In this document: one piece after another, positions 16,401-25,044 of the stretch | Numbering within the stretch: the first letter of the stretch is position 1 | How the letters are laid out: every line of letters starts with the position of its first letter | Origin: Nitrosomonadales bacterium | GTDB lineage: Bacteria; Pseudomonadota; Gammaproteobacteria; Burkholderiales; Gallionellaceae | Length of the DNA stretch: 64,000 nt | Direction of reading: 5' to 3' | Assembly (NCBI GenBank): GCA_016208015.1 | Contig: JACQYW010000013.1 | Coordinates: 186,001 to 250,000, forward strand | The notes under the pieces: model-generated | Database searches by the model: none | Told to the model about the DNA's origin: nothing | Seen by the model: the letters and a program-made list of their open reading frames with translations, nothing else | Position numbers and translations under genes: made by a program

Positions 16401-17285
16401 ATGAAACGTATCTTTTTGTTCGTCCTGACCAATATCGCCGTACTGGCGGTCATCAGCATCACCCTGCGCATCCTCGGTGTGGACCGTGTGCTGGATGAGA
16501 GCGGCGCGATCAATTTCAACGCACTGATGGTGATGTCGGCGGTGATCGGTTTCTCCGGCTCCATCATCTCCCTGTTCATGTCCAAGTGGATGGCCAAACG
16601 TTCCGTCGGCGCGCATGTGATCGAGAACCCGCAAGACCCGACCGAGCGCTGGTTGTTGCAGACGGTGCAGTTCCAGGCGCAGGCCGCGGGCATCGGCATG
16701 CCGGAAGTGGCGATCTACGACGCCCCCGACGTGAACGCCTTCGCCACCGGATGGAACCGCAACAACGCGCTGGTCGCGGTGAGTACCGGCCTGTTGCACA
16801 GCATGAGCCGTGATGAAGCGGAAGCGGTGCTGGCGCATGAAGTGAGCCATGTGGCGAACGGCGACATGGTCACGCTGGCGCTGATCCAGGGCGTGGTCAA
16901 CACCTTCGTGGTGTTCTTCGCCAAACTGTTCGGCATCCTGGTCGATCGCGTGCTGCTGAAGAACGACGGCCGTAACGGTCCCGGCATCGGTGCCTTTGTC
17001 GCCGAGATCGCCGCGCAGGTGGTGTTGGGCATCCTCGCCAGCATCGTCGTGCGCTGGTTCTCGCGCCAGCGCGAGTTCCGCGCCGACGCGGGCGGCGCCA
17101 GCCTGGCCGGACGCCAGAAGATGATCGCCGCGCTGGAGCGGCTGAAAGCCAATCACGAGCAGGCCGCCGCGATGCCGCAGAACATGTCGGCGATGGCAAT
17201 CTCGAGCGGGGGCGGTTTTTCGCGCCTGTTCATGACGCACCCGCCGCTGGATGAGCGTATCGAAGCCTTGCGTTCCGGGCATTAA
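16401..17285 (+). CDS. htpX: HtpX, membrane zinc metalloprotease
   Basis: 294-residue inner membrane M48 protease involved in quality control of membrane proteins. Two N-terminal helices are followed by the zinc motif HEVSH (AHEVSHVANGD, near residue 140), a second helix pair and the third-ligand region REFRADAGG. The ATG at 16401 follows GGAGAGTGAAGCA and starts MKRIFLFVLTN, the usual HtpX N-terminus. It is monocistronic and followed by a strong terminator shared with mlaA. Confidence 0.94.
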   Translation: MKRIFLFVLTNIAVLAVISITLRILGVDRVLDESGAINFNALMVMSAVIGFSGSIISLFMSKWMAKRSVGAHVIENPQDPTERWLLQTVQFQAQAAGIGMPEVAIYDAPDVNAFATGWNRNNALVAVSTGLLHSMSRDEAEAVLAHEVSHVANGDMVTLALIQGVVNTFVVFFAKLFGILVDRVLLKNDGRNGPGIGAFVAEIAAQVVLGILASIVVRWFSRQREFRADAGGASLAGRQKMIAALERLKANHEQAAAMPQNMSAMAISSGGGFSRLFMTHPPLDERIEALRSGH

Positions 17286-17306
17286 AGGCAGAGGTGGCAA
17301 CAAATG

Positions 17307-17335
17307 AAAACGGCGGGATGTTCCCGCCGTTTTTT
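17307..17335. terminator. Bidirectional terminator between htpX and mlaA
   Basis: AAAACGGCGGGA (17307-17318) pairs perfectly with TCCCGCCGTTTT (17322-17333) over a 3-nt loop. T-rich tracts on both strands serve both convergent genes. The mlaA stop codon overlaps the right edge. Confidence 0.9.
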
Positions 17336-18068
17336 ATTCTTCCTCGTCTTCGTCGTCGTATCTCACGCGCGGCGGACTGCCGTCGTACACCAGATTCTGT
17401 CTGCGCATCAGATAGGCATCGCGCATGAAGCTGTAGCGGTCGATGGTCGCCTCATCCAGCACTTTCTCTTGTTCCAGAAATCCGGCACGCGCGTCCAGTC
17501 CTTTCAACGCCCAGGCGCTGTTGCGTGTCGGCACATGGTTGGTGTTGTTGATCACGCTGCTGAAACTGTCCGCGTACAGGCCGCTGCCGTCGCGTATCGA
17601 ACTCGGGCCCAGCACGGGCAGTACCAGATAAGGCCCGCTGGGCGCACCCCAGTAGCCCAGCGTCTGGCCGAAGTCCTCGTTATGTTTGGGCAGGCGCTCG
17701 GTGATGTTGATCAGTCCGAACAGACCGAAGGTGGTGTTGAACAGCACGCGGCTGCCGTCGCTGGCTGCCTGCTTGAATTTGAACTGCAACAGGTCGTTCA
17801 CCGTGACCACGACATCGTCCAGATTGGAGAAAAAGTTGCTTACCATGGTCTTGGCCGGTCTTGGCATTACTTTGTCATAACCCTGCGCGACCGGCTTGAC
17901 CACAGCTTTGTCCACGGTGTCGTTGAAGTTGTACATGCCTCGGTTGAATGTCTCGAAGGGGTCCTTCTGTTTGGTGTAGTCGCTGAGGTTCGGAATGGAA
18001 CTGCAACCCGTCAAGGACAGGCAGCCAAGCAGCAGTACGGTTCGCGTCGAAAGCATGGGTTGTTGCAT
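17334..18068 (-). CDS. mlaA: MlaA (VacJ) outer membrane lipoprotein
   Basis: 244-residue lipoprotein (lipobox LTGC at about residue 22) of the Mla system, which removes misplaced phospholipids from the outer leaflet. Family motifs include DPFETFNRGMYNFND, NFFSNLDDV and GYWGAPSGPYLVLP. The acidic C-terminus (DDEDEEE) is unusual but short. No other mla gene is adjacent. An alternative ATG four codons downstream (MLSTRT) is also possible. Confidence 0.92.
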   Translation of the reverse strand: MQQPMLSTRTVLLLGCLSLTGCSSIPNLSDYTKQKDPFETFNRGMYNFNDTVDKAVVKPVAQGYDKVMPRPAKTMVSNFFSNLDDVVVTVNDLLQFKFKQAASDGSRVLFNTTFGLFGLINITERLPKHNEDFGQTLGYWGAPSGPYLVLPVLGPSSIRDGSGLYADSFSSVINNTNHVPTRNSAWALKGLDARAGFLEQEKVLDEATIDRYSFMRDAYLMRRQNLVYDGSPPRVRYDDEDEEE

Positions 18069-18153
18069 CGGATTAACAAGTGGCCGCGATTATAGGTGGA
18101 ATCGCGCGCATCTAAAAGCAAGGGACTGTTGGAAATGAGACGTTGCGATTAGT

Positions 18154-20016
18154 ATGTGCGGCATGACCGGAAAACTCGAACTCTCCTCGCGCAAGTCTTT
18201 GTCGCGTATCGGCATCGCCTTCCTGTTGCTGGCGGCCGTGGAACTGTCCTGGTTGCACGCGCTGACGCCGCTGGAGAACCGGCTGTCCGATCTGTTCGTG
18301 CAGCAACAGGCGCAGGTCCTGCAACCCGATGCCGACATCGTCATCGTCGATATCGACGATGCCAGCCTGGCGCAGATGCAGGAAACGGCCGGCAGCTGGC
18401 CGTGGCCGCGGGCGGTGCACGGCGACCTGGTGCGCGGTATCGCCAGACAGAAACCCAAAGCCATCGTGTTCGACATCCTGTTCAGCGAGCGCGACGAGTA
18501 CCGTCCCGACAGCGACGACGCTTTCAATAATGCCTTGCGCGGTCTCGATAATGTGTATTTCCCCATGGTGAGGCGCGATGCGGCGCAGGATGCACAAGGT
18601 GCGCCCGCCAAACAGATCGCGCCCATGCTGGGGTTACAGCGCAGCGACCATGCCGACGAGGCAGCGCGATTGGCGATACTGCCGCCGTTGGCGATCGACC
18701 CGGCACACTGGCGCGTCGGCAGCATCAATTATCTGGAAGACAGCGACGGTATCGGCCGCCGTTATCAGCTTTATGACGATGTTCACGGCTGGCTGATCCC
18801 CTCGTTGCCCGCGCGCGTGGCGCAGGAGCTGGGTTACTCCGTGCCGCAGCAGCCGGACATGATCCTGGCCTGGCGCGGTGCACCGGGCTCGTTCCGCCAC
18901 ATCGCCTATGCCGACCTGTATGCCGATCTCGAGCGCCAGCACCCGCAGCGTCCCGCGGACGAATTGAAAGACAAGATCGTCATCATCGGCACGGCCGCGA
19001 CCGGCTTGCATGACCTGCGCGCCACGCCGATGGCCAGCCTGCATCCCGGCATGGAGATATTGGCTACTGCGATAGACGGACTGAAGAACGGCCGCGCCAT
19101 GCGCAAGATCGGCGACGATTTCGCGCTGGGCAGCGCCGTGCTGCTGTTGGCTTTGCTGAGTCTTGCCTTCCTGCGCGGCATCAACGCGCTCAAGGTCGGC
19201 TTGGCGCTGGCAGCGATCACCGTCGCGGCATTGCTGGGCAGTTATCTCGCCGTCGCGCAGCTGTATCTGCTGCCCGTGCTGTCGCCGCTGCTGCTGGCCT
19301 GGGCGGGCTATTTCGCTTTCGCCCTGCACGAGTACCTGCGCGAACGCCGCTCGCGCGAGCAGGCGGTGCAGATGTTCAGCCGCTTCGTCAACCCGCATGT
19401 GGTGAAAGAACTGGTGGCGCACGGCGGTCTCAGCCGCGCGGGCGAGAGCCGCCAGATCACCATCCTGTTCTCCGACATCCGCGGCTTCACCACGCTGTCG
19501 GAAAAGCGCACGCCGCAGCAGGTGGTGGAGCTGCTCAACCGCTATTTCACCCTGCAGGTCGAGGTGGTGTTCCGCCACGGCGGCTCGCTGGACAAGTTCA
19601 TCGGCGACTGCATCATGGCATTCTGGGGCGCGCCGCTGGACGACCCCGAGCATGCGCGTCATGCCGTGGAAGCGGCGCTGGAGATGGGCGAGGTGTTGCA
19701 GCGCTTCAAGCACGAGCTGGGCGAAGCGGATGCGGATTTCGATGTCGGCATCGGTATCCACAGCGGCCCGGCGGTGGTCGGCCTGATCGGCTCAGAGCAG
19801 CGGCGCGAATACACCGCCATCGGCGACACGGTGAATCTGGGCAGCCGCATCGAAGGCCTGACCAAGGGCGTGTCGCGCATCCTGGTCTCGCGCGAGACCA
19901 GGGAAGCCTGCGGCGACGCGTTCGAATTCAAGTCTTACGGATCGTTCAAGGTAAAAGGGCGCGAGCAGGAAGTCGAATTGTTCGCACCGCTGGAAAAAGG
20001 AGAGAAGCAGGAATGA
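18154..20016 (+). CDS. CHASE2-domain adenylate/guanylate cyclase
   Basis: 620-residue membrane sensor. One N-terminal helix precedes an extracytoplasmic CHASE2 domain (residues about 40-300, beginning ADIVIVDIDDASLAQM). Three transmembrane helices (about 315-400) and a class III cyclase domain (about 430-610) follow. The cyclase has the metal-binding segment ILFSDIRGFTTLSE with a second aspartate in SLDKFIGDCIMAF, and the transition-state segment NLGSRIEGL. The product is probably cAMP. It overlaps the next gene by 4 nt, so the SH3 and M48 proteins are likely co-expressed. Confidence 0.9.
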   Translation: MCGMTGKLELSSRKSLSRIGIAFLLLAAVELSWLHALTPLENRLSDLFVQQQAQVLQPDADIVIVDIDDASLAQMQETAGSWPWPRAVHGDLVRGIARQKPKAIVFDILFSERDEYRPDSDDAFNNALRGLDNVYFPMVRRDAAQDAQGAPAKQIAPMLGLQRSDHADEAARLAILPPLAIDPAHWRVGSINYLEDSDGIGRRYQLYDDVHGWLIPSLPARVAQELGYSVPQQPDMILAWRGAPGSFRHIAYADLYADLERQHPQRPADELKDKIVIIGTAATGLHDLRATPMASLHPGMEILATAIDGLKNGRAMRKIGDDFALGSAVLLLALLSLAFLRGINALKVGLALAAITVAALLGSYLAVAQLYLLPVLSPLLLAWAGYFAFALHEYLRERRSREQAVQMFSRFVNPHVVKELVAHGGLSRAGESRQITILFSDIRGFTTLSEKRTPQQVVELLNRYFTLQVEVVFRHGGSLDKFIGDCIMAFWGAPLDDPEHARHAVEAALEMGEVLQRFKHELGEADADFDVGIGIHSGPAVVGLIGSEQRREYTAIGDTVNLGSRIEGLTKGVSRILVSRETREACGDAFEFKSYGSFKVKGREQEVELFAPLEKGEKQE

Positions 20017-20507
20017 AAAAGATCATCGCGTTATGTCTGCTGCTCGGTTTCGTGCCGACAGCCTGGGCCGCTGGATATGCTTACACCATCCGCGCCACCG
20101 AACTGAAAGCCAAACCCTATAGCGATGCACAGACGCTGGCCACATTGGCACCGCGCAGCAAGGTCGAAGTGCTGACGCGGCAAGCGGGCTGGACGCAGGT
20201 CAAATCCGTGTCCTTCAGCGGCTGGGTGAAGATGCTGAGTCTGCAACTGGAGTCGAATGCACAGAGCAAACGCGGCGACAGCGGCTTGGGCAGCCTGTTC
20301 AACGTCGCCGCCACCGGCAAGAGCGGCAGCACGGTCACCACCGGGGTGCGCGGCCTGTCGGAAGAGCAGTTGAAGAACGCCCAACCCGACGCCAAGGCGC
20401 TGCAAGCGGCGAAGCGCAATGCGGCGAGCAAACAGGATGCACAGCGCTTCGCGGCCGAAGGCAAACTGGAAGCGCAGAGCGTGGACTATATGAGCGGAGG
20501 CCAGTGA
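20013..20507 (+). CDS. Exported SH3-domain protein
   Basis: 164 residues with a signal peptide (to AWAAG) and a bacterial SH3 (SH3b) domain at about residues 22-75: YTIRATELKAKPY, then TLAPRSKVEVL, then GWTQVKS and GWVKMLSL. The rest is low-complexity and Ala/Gln-rich. It may tether its partner to the cell wall. Its start overlaps the cyclase stop (ATGA) and its stop overlaps the start of the M48 peptidase. Confidence 0.8.
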   Translation: MKKIIALCLLLGFVPTAWAAGYAYTIRATELKAKPYSDAQTLATLAPRSKVEVLTRQAGWTQVKSVSFSGWVKMLSLQLESNAQSKRGDSGLGSLFNVAATGKSGSTVTTGVRGLSEEQLKNAQPDAKALQAAKRNAASKQDAQRFAAEGKLEAQSVDYMSGGQ

Positions 20508-21358
20508 TGAGAACGAACCGGACGCTATTCATGTCATGCCTGCTGGCAGCGGCGTTGCCCGCAACCGCCTTCGATCTGGGCAAGATCGACTGGGACAAAG
20601 CGGTGAAGACCGTGCAGAAAGTCCAGAAGGCCAATACCGAGATCGACGAGCCGCAGGAGATCATGCTGGGCGACGGCATCGCCAGCAATCTGCTGGGTGC
20701 CGCGCCGCTGCTGGATAACCCGGCGGTGCAGAAGTATGTGAATCGCGTCGGTCGCTGGCTGGCCTCACAGACCGAGCGTCCCGATCTGCCCTGGCTGTTC
20801 GGCGTGCTGGACGACAACGACGTGAACGCCTTCGCCACGCCCGGCGGCAAGGTGTTCGTCACCAAAGGCCTGCTGGTGCGCATGAGCAGCGAGGCGGAAC
20901 TGGCGGGTGTGCTGGCGCACGAGATGTCGCACGTGCTGCGCAAACACCACCTGCAGGCGATAAAAAAAGGCGCGCAAGCCGAATTGCTGACCGATCTGGC
21001 CAACGATGCGATCAGGGAAAAGGGCGGCGACCCGCGCCTGACCAAACTGGTCAGTGCCGGTACCGAGGTGTATGCGCGCGGTCTGGACAAGAACGACGAG
21101 TACGAAGCGGATCGCATGGGGGTGGTGATCGCCGCGCGCGGCGGCTACGACCCCTATGGCCTGCCCGCGGTATTGCAGACCCTGCAGGCTATCAACCCGA
21201 GCGATTCCGATGTGGCGCTGATGTTCAAGACCCATCCCGCCATGACCGACAGATTGAGCCGTCTGGATCAGGAGATGTCCGGCCAGTTCGACCAGTTTGA
21301 AAACCAGCCCGACCTCGCGCCGCGATTCATGCGGACGCTGGGGGCGGGGAAGAAATAA
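20507..21358 (+). CDS. M48 family periplasmic metallopeptidase
   Basis: 283-residue exported zinc peptidase, LoiP/BepA-like but without TPR repeats. After the signal peptide, the HEMSH motif ([12 protein letters not shown]) lies near residue 145 and the third-ligand glutamate in [10 protein letters not shown] near 203. The ATG at 20507 has GGAGG at 20496-20500, while a GTG three bases earlier lacks proper spacing. It forms an operon with the cyclase and SH3 genes and may handle outer membrane protein quality control. Confidence 0.88.
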   Translation: MRTNRTLFMSCLLAAALPATAFDLGKIDWDKAVKTVQKVQKANTEIDEPQEIMLGDGIASNLLGAAPLLDNPAVQKYVNRVGRWLASQTERPDLPWLFGVLDDNDVNAFATPGGKVFVTKGLLVRMSSEAELAGVLAHEMSHVLRKHHLQAIKKGAQAELLTDLANDAIREKGGDPRLTKLVSAGTEVYARGLDKNDEYEADRMGVVIAARGGYDPYGLPAVLQTLQAINPSDSDVALMFKTHPAMTDRLSRLDQEMSGQFDQFENQPDLAPRFMRTLGAGKK

Positions 21359-21413
21359 GGCAAGCCGGAATTCGGGCAATTCATCGATCACATTCACGGA
21401 AAGGAAGGCAACC

Positions 21414-21809
21414 ATGAGCATCATTCAGGAGTTCAAGGCATTCGCCATTCGGGGCAATGTCATCGATATGGCGGTGGGCGTCGTCGTCGGCGCGGCATTC
21501 GGCAAGATCGTCTCTTCCATCGTCGCCGATGTGATCATGCCGCCGATAGGCGTGCTGCTGGGCGGTGTGAATTTCACCGATCTCGCTTTCACTATCAAGG
21601 AAGCGGCAGTTGGCGCACCGGCAGTGGTGATCGCTTACGGCAAATTCATCCAGACCATCATCGATTTCACCATCATCGCCTTTGCCATCTTCATGGTGGT
21701 GAGACTGATCAACCCGCTGAAAAAGAAGGCCGAGGAAGCGCCGGCCGCACCGTCGAATCAGGAACTGCTGCTGACGGAGATCCGCGACCTGCTCAAGAAG
21801 AACGGCTGA
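21414..21809 (+). CDS. mscL: MscL, large-conductance mechanosensitive channel
   Basis: 131-residue inner membrane channel that opens under hypo-osmotic shock. It has the MscL N-terminus [23 protein letters not shown], the pore helix continuing [14 protein letters not shown], the second helix at about 75-100 and a charged C-terminal bundle. AAGGAAGG precedes the ATG at 21414. Length is normal for the family. Confidence 0.95.
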   Translation: MSIIQEFKAFAIRGNVIDMAVGVVVGAAFGKIVSSIVADVIMPPIGVLLGGVNFTDLAFTIKEAAVGAPAVVIAYGKFIQTIIDFTIIAFAIFMVVRLINPLKKKAEEAPAAPSNQELLLTEIRDLLKKNG

Positions 21810-21825
21810 TAGCGCTGGATCTTTC

Positions 21826-22749
21826 ATGACGCTAAGCGACACCCTGATGTTCCTCGCCCTGACCGGCATCTATGAACCGTCCGCCATCCAGCAGCTTCCG
21901 GACGGGCGTTTCCTTGTCGTCGAAGACGAAAAGAAACACCCGCTCAGCCTGGTCACCATCAGTCCCGATGGCAGTGTCAGCAGCAAGCCGCTGGGTCCCG
22001 GCCTGCTGCAAATGGACGATGACTTCTGGAAACTGGATGACCTCGAAGGCCTCGCACTCGACCGTTCCGGCAATATCTACGCGCTGACATCGCATTCGCG
22101 CAACAGCGCAGGCGAGGAGAAGAAGTCCCGCGACAAGCTGGTCCGCTTCCGCGTCGATGGCGAACGCGTGGTCGAGCCGGTGGTGGTCAGGGGGGTGAAG
22201 CCCGCGCTGATCGCGGCACACCCGGTGTTGGCCCGTGCCGCGGAGATACGCGATGTGAAGAACGACGGCGGACTCAATATCGAGGCGTTGGAGATCAGCC
22301 CCGACCAACACCGTCTGCTGGTCGGTTTTCGCAGTCCCCTGCTCGAAGGCCGGGCGATCATCGCCGCTGTCGAGAATCCCGTTGCCGTCTTCGATGCCGG
22401 CGAGCCGCCGCGAATCTCGGCTGCGTTGCAAACGCTGGATCTCGGCGGCAACGGCATCCGCGGCATGTGCTGGATACCTGCACTCGACGGCTATCTGCTG
22501 ATCAGCGGACCGGTCGCGCGCGAGCAGGTCCACTTCCAGCTCTGGTTCTGGAGCGGCAAGTCAGTCGAGCGTCCGCGCCGGGTCAGCGTTCCCGGCTTGC
22601 CGGGTTTCGAGCATGCCGAAGGGGTGACTCCCGCCGTGATCGACGGCAGGCAACTCATCATGATCGTCAGCGATGACGGCAGCAGGGAAGAGGGGCGTTC
22701 TGCACGTTACCTGCTGCTCGCCCCCGGACAACTGCAGATCGCACCCTGA
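21826..22749 (+). CDS. DUF3616 family protein (beta-propeller-like)
   Basis: 307 residues without a signal peptide. Repeats such as GIYEPSAIQQLPDGRFLVVEDE, then DDLEGLALDRSGNIYALTSH and later NGIRGMCWIPALDGYLL fit the six-bladed propeller type of DUF3616. The function of the family is unknown. It starts 16 nt after mscL, so a shared transcript is likely. Its stop is one base from the napB stop on the other strand, and no terminator hairpin separates them. Confidence 0.75.
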   Translation: MTLSDTLMFLALTGIYEPSAIQQLPDGRFLVVEDEKKHPLSLVTISPDGSVSSKPLGPGLLQMDDDFWKLDDLEGLALDRSGNIYALTSHSRNSAGEEKKSRDKLVRFRVDGERVVEPVVVRGVKPALIAAHPVLARAAEIRDVKNDGGLNIEALEISPDQHRLLVGFRSPLLEGRAIIAAVENPVAVFDAGEPPRISAALQTLDLGGNGIRGMCWIPALDGYLLISGPVAREQVHFQLWFWSGKSVERPRRVSVPGLPGFEHAEGVTPAVIDGRQLIMIVSDDGSREEGRSARYLLLAPGQLQIAP

Positions 22750-22750
22750 C

Positions 22751-23230
22751 TCAGGGTTTCTTCTTGCCCTGTACGGACTGGAAGGTGTTTTCCACCAGCG
22801 GCTGTGCATCGACTTGCGGCACATGGCACTGCACGCAGTTGTGGCGCGCGCTGGATACCTGCTTCATGAGCTTGCCGGTCTGCTGGTTGCGGAAGTGGCT
22901 GGCACCGATCTTGGGCGCTTTCTTTTCCTTGAATTTCTCCGGTCCGTGGCAGCTCAGGCACTGGTTCTCCTCCAGCGTGATCTCGTCGAAGTTCTCGGTG
23001 GCATGCGGGATGACAGGCGGCTGCTTGTCGAATGTGCGCGGCACGACCTTTTGCGAACCGGGACGTCTGCCGAGTTGGGCCTTTTCCTCCGGTGCCTGAT
23101 CGGCGACCTGGGCATCCACGCCGCGCAGCGACTGGACGGCGCTCTCCGCAGACAGCGCCGGCGTTGCAGCAAGGAAAGACAAGGCGGAAGCAGCGAGTGC
23201 GACAAGGGCGAACTGCAGCGTGTTTTTCAT
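22751..23230 (-). CDS. napB: NapB, diheme cytochrome subunit of periplasmic nitrate reductase
   Basis: 159-residue exported diheme cytochrome c. After the signal peptide (MKNTLQFALVALAA) come heme motifs CLSCH near residue 97 and CVQCH near 135, with histidine-bearing segments such as IPHATEN and GASHFRN between. NapB gives electrons to NapA. The start at 23230 is supported by GAGGAGAT upstream on the minus strand. It is the last gene of the napDAGHB unit. Confidence 0.93.
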   Translation of the reverse strand: MKNTLQFALVALAASALSFLAATPALSAESAVQSLRGVDAQVADQAPEEKAQLGRRPGSQKVVPRTFDKQPPVIPHATENFDEITLEENQCLSCHGPEKFKEKKAPKIGASHFRNQQTGKLMKQVSSARHNCVQCHVPQVDAQPLVENTFQSVQGKKKP

Positions 23231-23247
23231 GGTTGATCTCCTCTTTA

Positions 23248-24156
23248 TCATGATCTGTTGCCGAGAGCGGTTGCTCCCCTTTGCGGGGCGCCGACTTCCG
23301 CCTTGTTGTTGAAACGCGAACCGAATCCGAACACATCCTTGGAACATACGTCGATGCAGCGACCGCAGTTGGTGCAGTTGTTTGAATCGATCACGGGCCC
23401 GATACCTTTTGTGTGCCCCTTCAATGCAGGCTTGATGACTTGCGGCTCGGGACATACCGCGAAACAGTCCATGCAGTCGTTGCAGGCGGCACGCTGCATC
23501 GCATTGACACGCAGCAGACTGGCCTTGCCGATCAGGCTGTAGAACGCACCCACCGGGCAGAGATGGCCGCACCAGCCGTCCGGGCTGACGAACAGGTCGA
23601 ACAGGAACACCGCGAGGACGATGCTCCAGGCCAGCCCCAGGCCGAAGATGAGTCCTCGCTGCAGCATCGAGACCGGATTGAGCATCTCCCAGACGATGGT
23701 GCCGGTGGATGCGGCCAGCAGCAGTGTCATGGCGAGTATCCAGTAGCGCGTGTTGCGCGAAAAGTGTGCGCCGCCCTTGATGCCGAGGCGGCGACGCAGC
23801 CAGGCGGCGAGGTCGGTCAGCATGTTGAGCGGACAGACCCAGGCGCAATAGGCGCGTCCTCCTGCCGCAACATATAAACCGGTCACGAGGGCTGCTCCAA
23901 TCAGGGCGAGCTTCTCCGGCACATGCCCGGCCAGCAGGGATTGCAGCAGCACATAGGGATCGGTCAGCGGCAGCGTGGCTAGCGTCAGGCTGTAGGCCAG
24001 GTTGCCCTTGATGAGCCAGAGGCCCGCCCAGGGTCCGAGCAGGAACAGGGCGAGGATGCCAAGTTGGGAGGCGCGGCGCAGCAGCAGCCATTTGTGGGCG
24101 CCCAGCCAACCCTTGCTTGTGAGAGCGTCGGCACCGATTTTTCTGGTTTCGCTCAC
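23248..24156 (-). CDS. napH: NapH, membrane quinol dehydrogenase subunit
   Basis: 302-residue polyferredoxin with four membrane helices. CAWVCP and CGHLCP motifs face the cytoplasm, and two ferredoxin motifs ([12 protein letters not shown] and [12 protein letters not shown]) lie at the C-terminus. NapGH can supply quinol electrons to NapAB in place of NapC, which this operon lacks. The ATG overlaps the napG stop by 4 nt. It is a paralogue of the NosH encoded at 9068-10039. Confidence 0.93.
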   Translation of the reverse strand: MSETRKIGADALTSKGWLGAHKWLLLRRASQLGILALFLLGPWAGLWLIKGNLAYSLTLATLPLTDPYVLLQSLLAGHVPEKLALIGAALVTGLYVAAGGRAYCAWVCPLNMLTDLAAWLRRRLGIKGGAHFSRNTRYWILAMTLLLAASTGTIVWEMLNPVSMLQRGLIFGLGLAWSIVLAVFLFDLFVSPDGWCGHLCPVGAFYSLIGKASLLRVNAMQRAACNDCMDCFAVCPEPQVIKPALKGHTKGIGPVIDSNNCTNCGRCIDVCSKDVFGFGSRFNNKAEVGAPQRGATALGNRS

Positions 24157-24992
24157 AGCTGGTCTCCATGCAGCGCCTTGGGAACGCCGGGTTGCGCCGC
24201 AGCCGGAGGAGCAGCCTCGCCACTCAGGCCCGGTCCCTGTTCATACTTGTAGCCTTCCGGCAGGTTGTACTGGTGCTCGATCTCCGGCGCCACCAGGCTC
24301 TCTCCGGCCTTTCGCTGCTCTTCCCAGCCGATCAGGTAGTGCGCGCCCAGTTCGCCTTTGGCCAACCGGATCGGGAACACCTTGATGGCCGCCACTTCCA
24401 GCACGCAGGACTTCTCGCACTTGCCGCAGCCGGTGCAGTGTTCCGAGTGCACCGTGGGCAGGAACATGGTGTGCCGGGTGGTGCGCACGTTATGCGTGCG
24501 CTCCAGTGTGATCGCCTTGTCGATCACCGGGCAGACGCGGTAACACACGTCGCAGCGCAGACCGAGGAAGTTGAGGCAGGTCTCCTGGTCGACCAGTGCC
24601 GCCAAGCCCATCCTGGCCTTGTTGATGTCGGTGAGCTGGTGGTCCAGCGCGCCGGTGGGGCAGGCCTTGACGCAGGGGATGTCCTCGCACATCTCGCACG
24701 GGATATCGCGCGCCACGAAGTAGGGCGTACCCGTGGCGAGATCGTCTTCCGGTCTGGCCAGTTCCAGAATGTTGTAGGGGCAGTCGCGCACGCACATCCC
24801 GCAACGGATGCACGCACCCTGGAAATCCTGCTCCGCCAAGGCGCCCGGCGGACGGATGGCGGCAGGCGGCAACGCGCGCGCCTGCCTGGCATACAAGCCC
24901 AGCCCGAGCCCCAACATGCCGACACCGCAGGCGGTTTTCGCCACGTCGAGGAGGAACTGGCGACGATTCTGATTGTTGCTGGTGGCTTCCAT
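24153..24992 (-). CDS. napG: NapG, periplasmic ferredoxin
   Basis: 279-residue Tat-exported protein (RRQFLLD followed by a hydrophobic stretch). Four cysteine motifs bind [4Fe-4S] clusters: [35 protein letters not shown] and [11 protein letters not shown]. It takes electrons from NapH and passes them toward NapAB. The C-terminal 40 residues are proline- and alanine-rich. It lies between napA and napH, with a 52-nt gap after napA. Confidence 0.93.
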   Translation of the reverse strand: MEATSNNQNRRQFLLDVAKTACGVGMLGLGLGLYARQARALPPAAIRPPGALAEQDFQGACIRCGMCVRDCPYNILELARPEDDLATGTPYFVARDIPCEMCEDIPCVKACPTGALDHQLTDINKARMGLAALVDQETCLNFLGLRCDVCYRVCPVIDKAITLERTHNVRTTRHTMFLPTVHSEHCTGCGKCEKSCVLEVAAIKVFPIRLAKGELGAHYLIGWEEQRKAGESLVAPEIEHQYNLPEGYKYEQGPGLSGEAAPPAAAQPGVPKALHGDQL

Positions 24993-25044
24993 GATGTTGG
25001 CCGGGGGCGGGGGTTCTTTTCGTGCGCCTCCAGCCTCTCATCCC

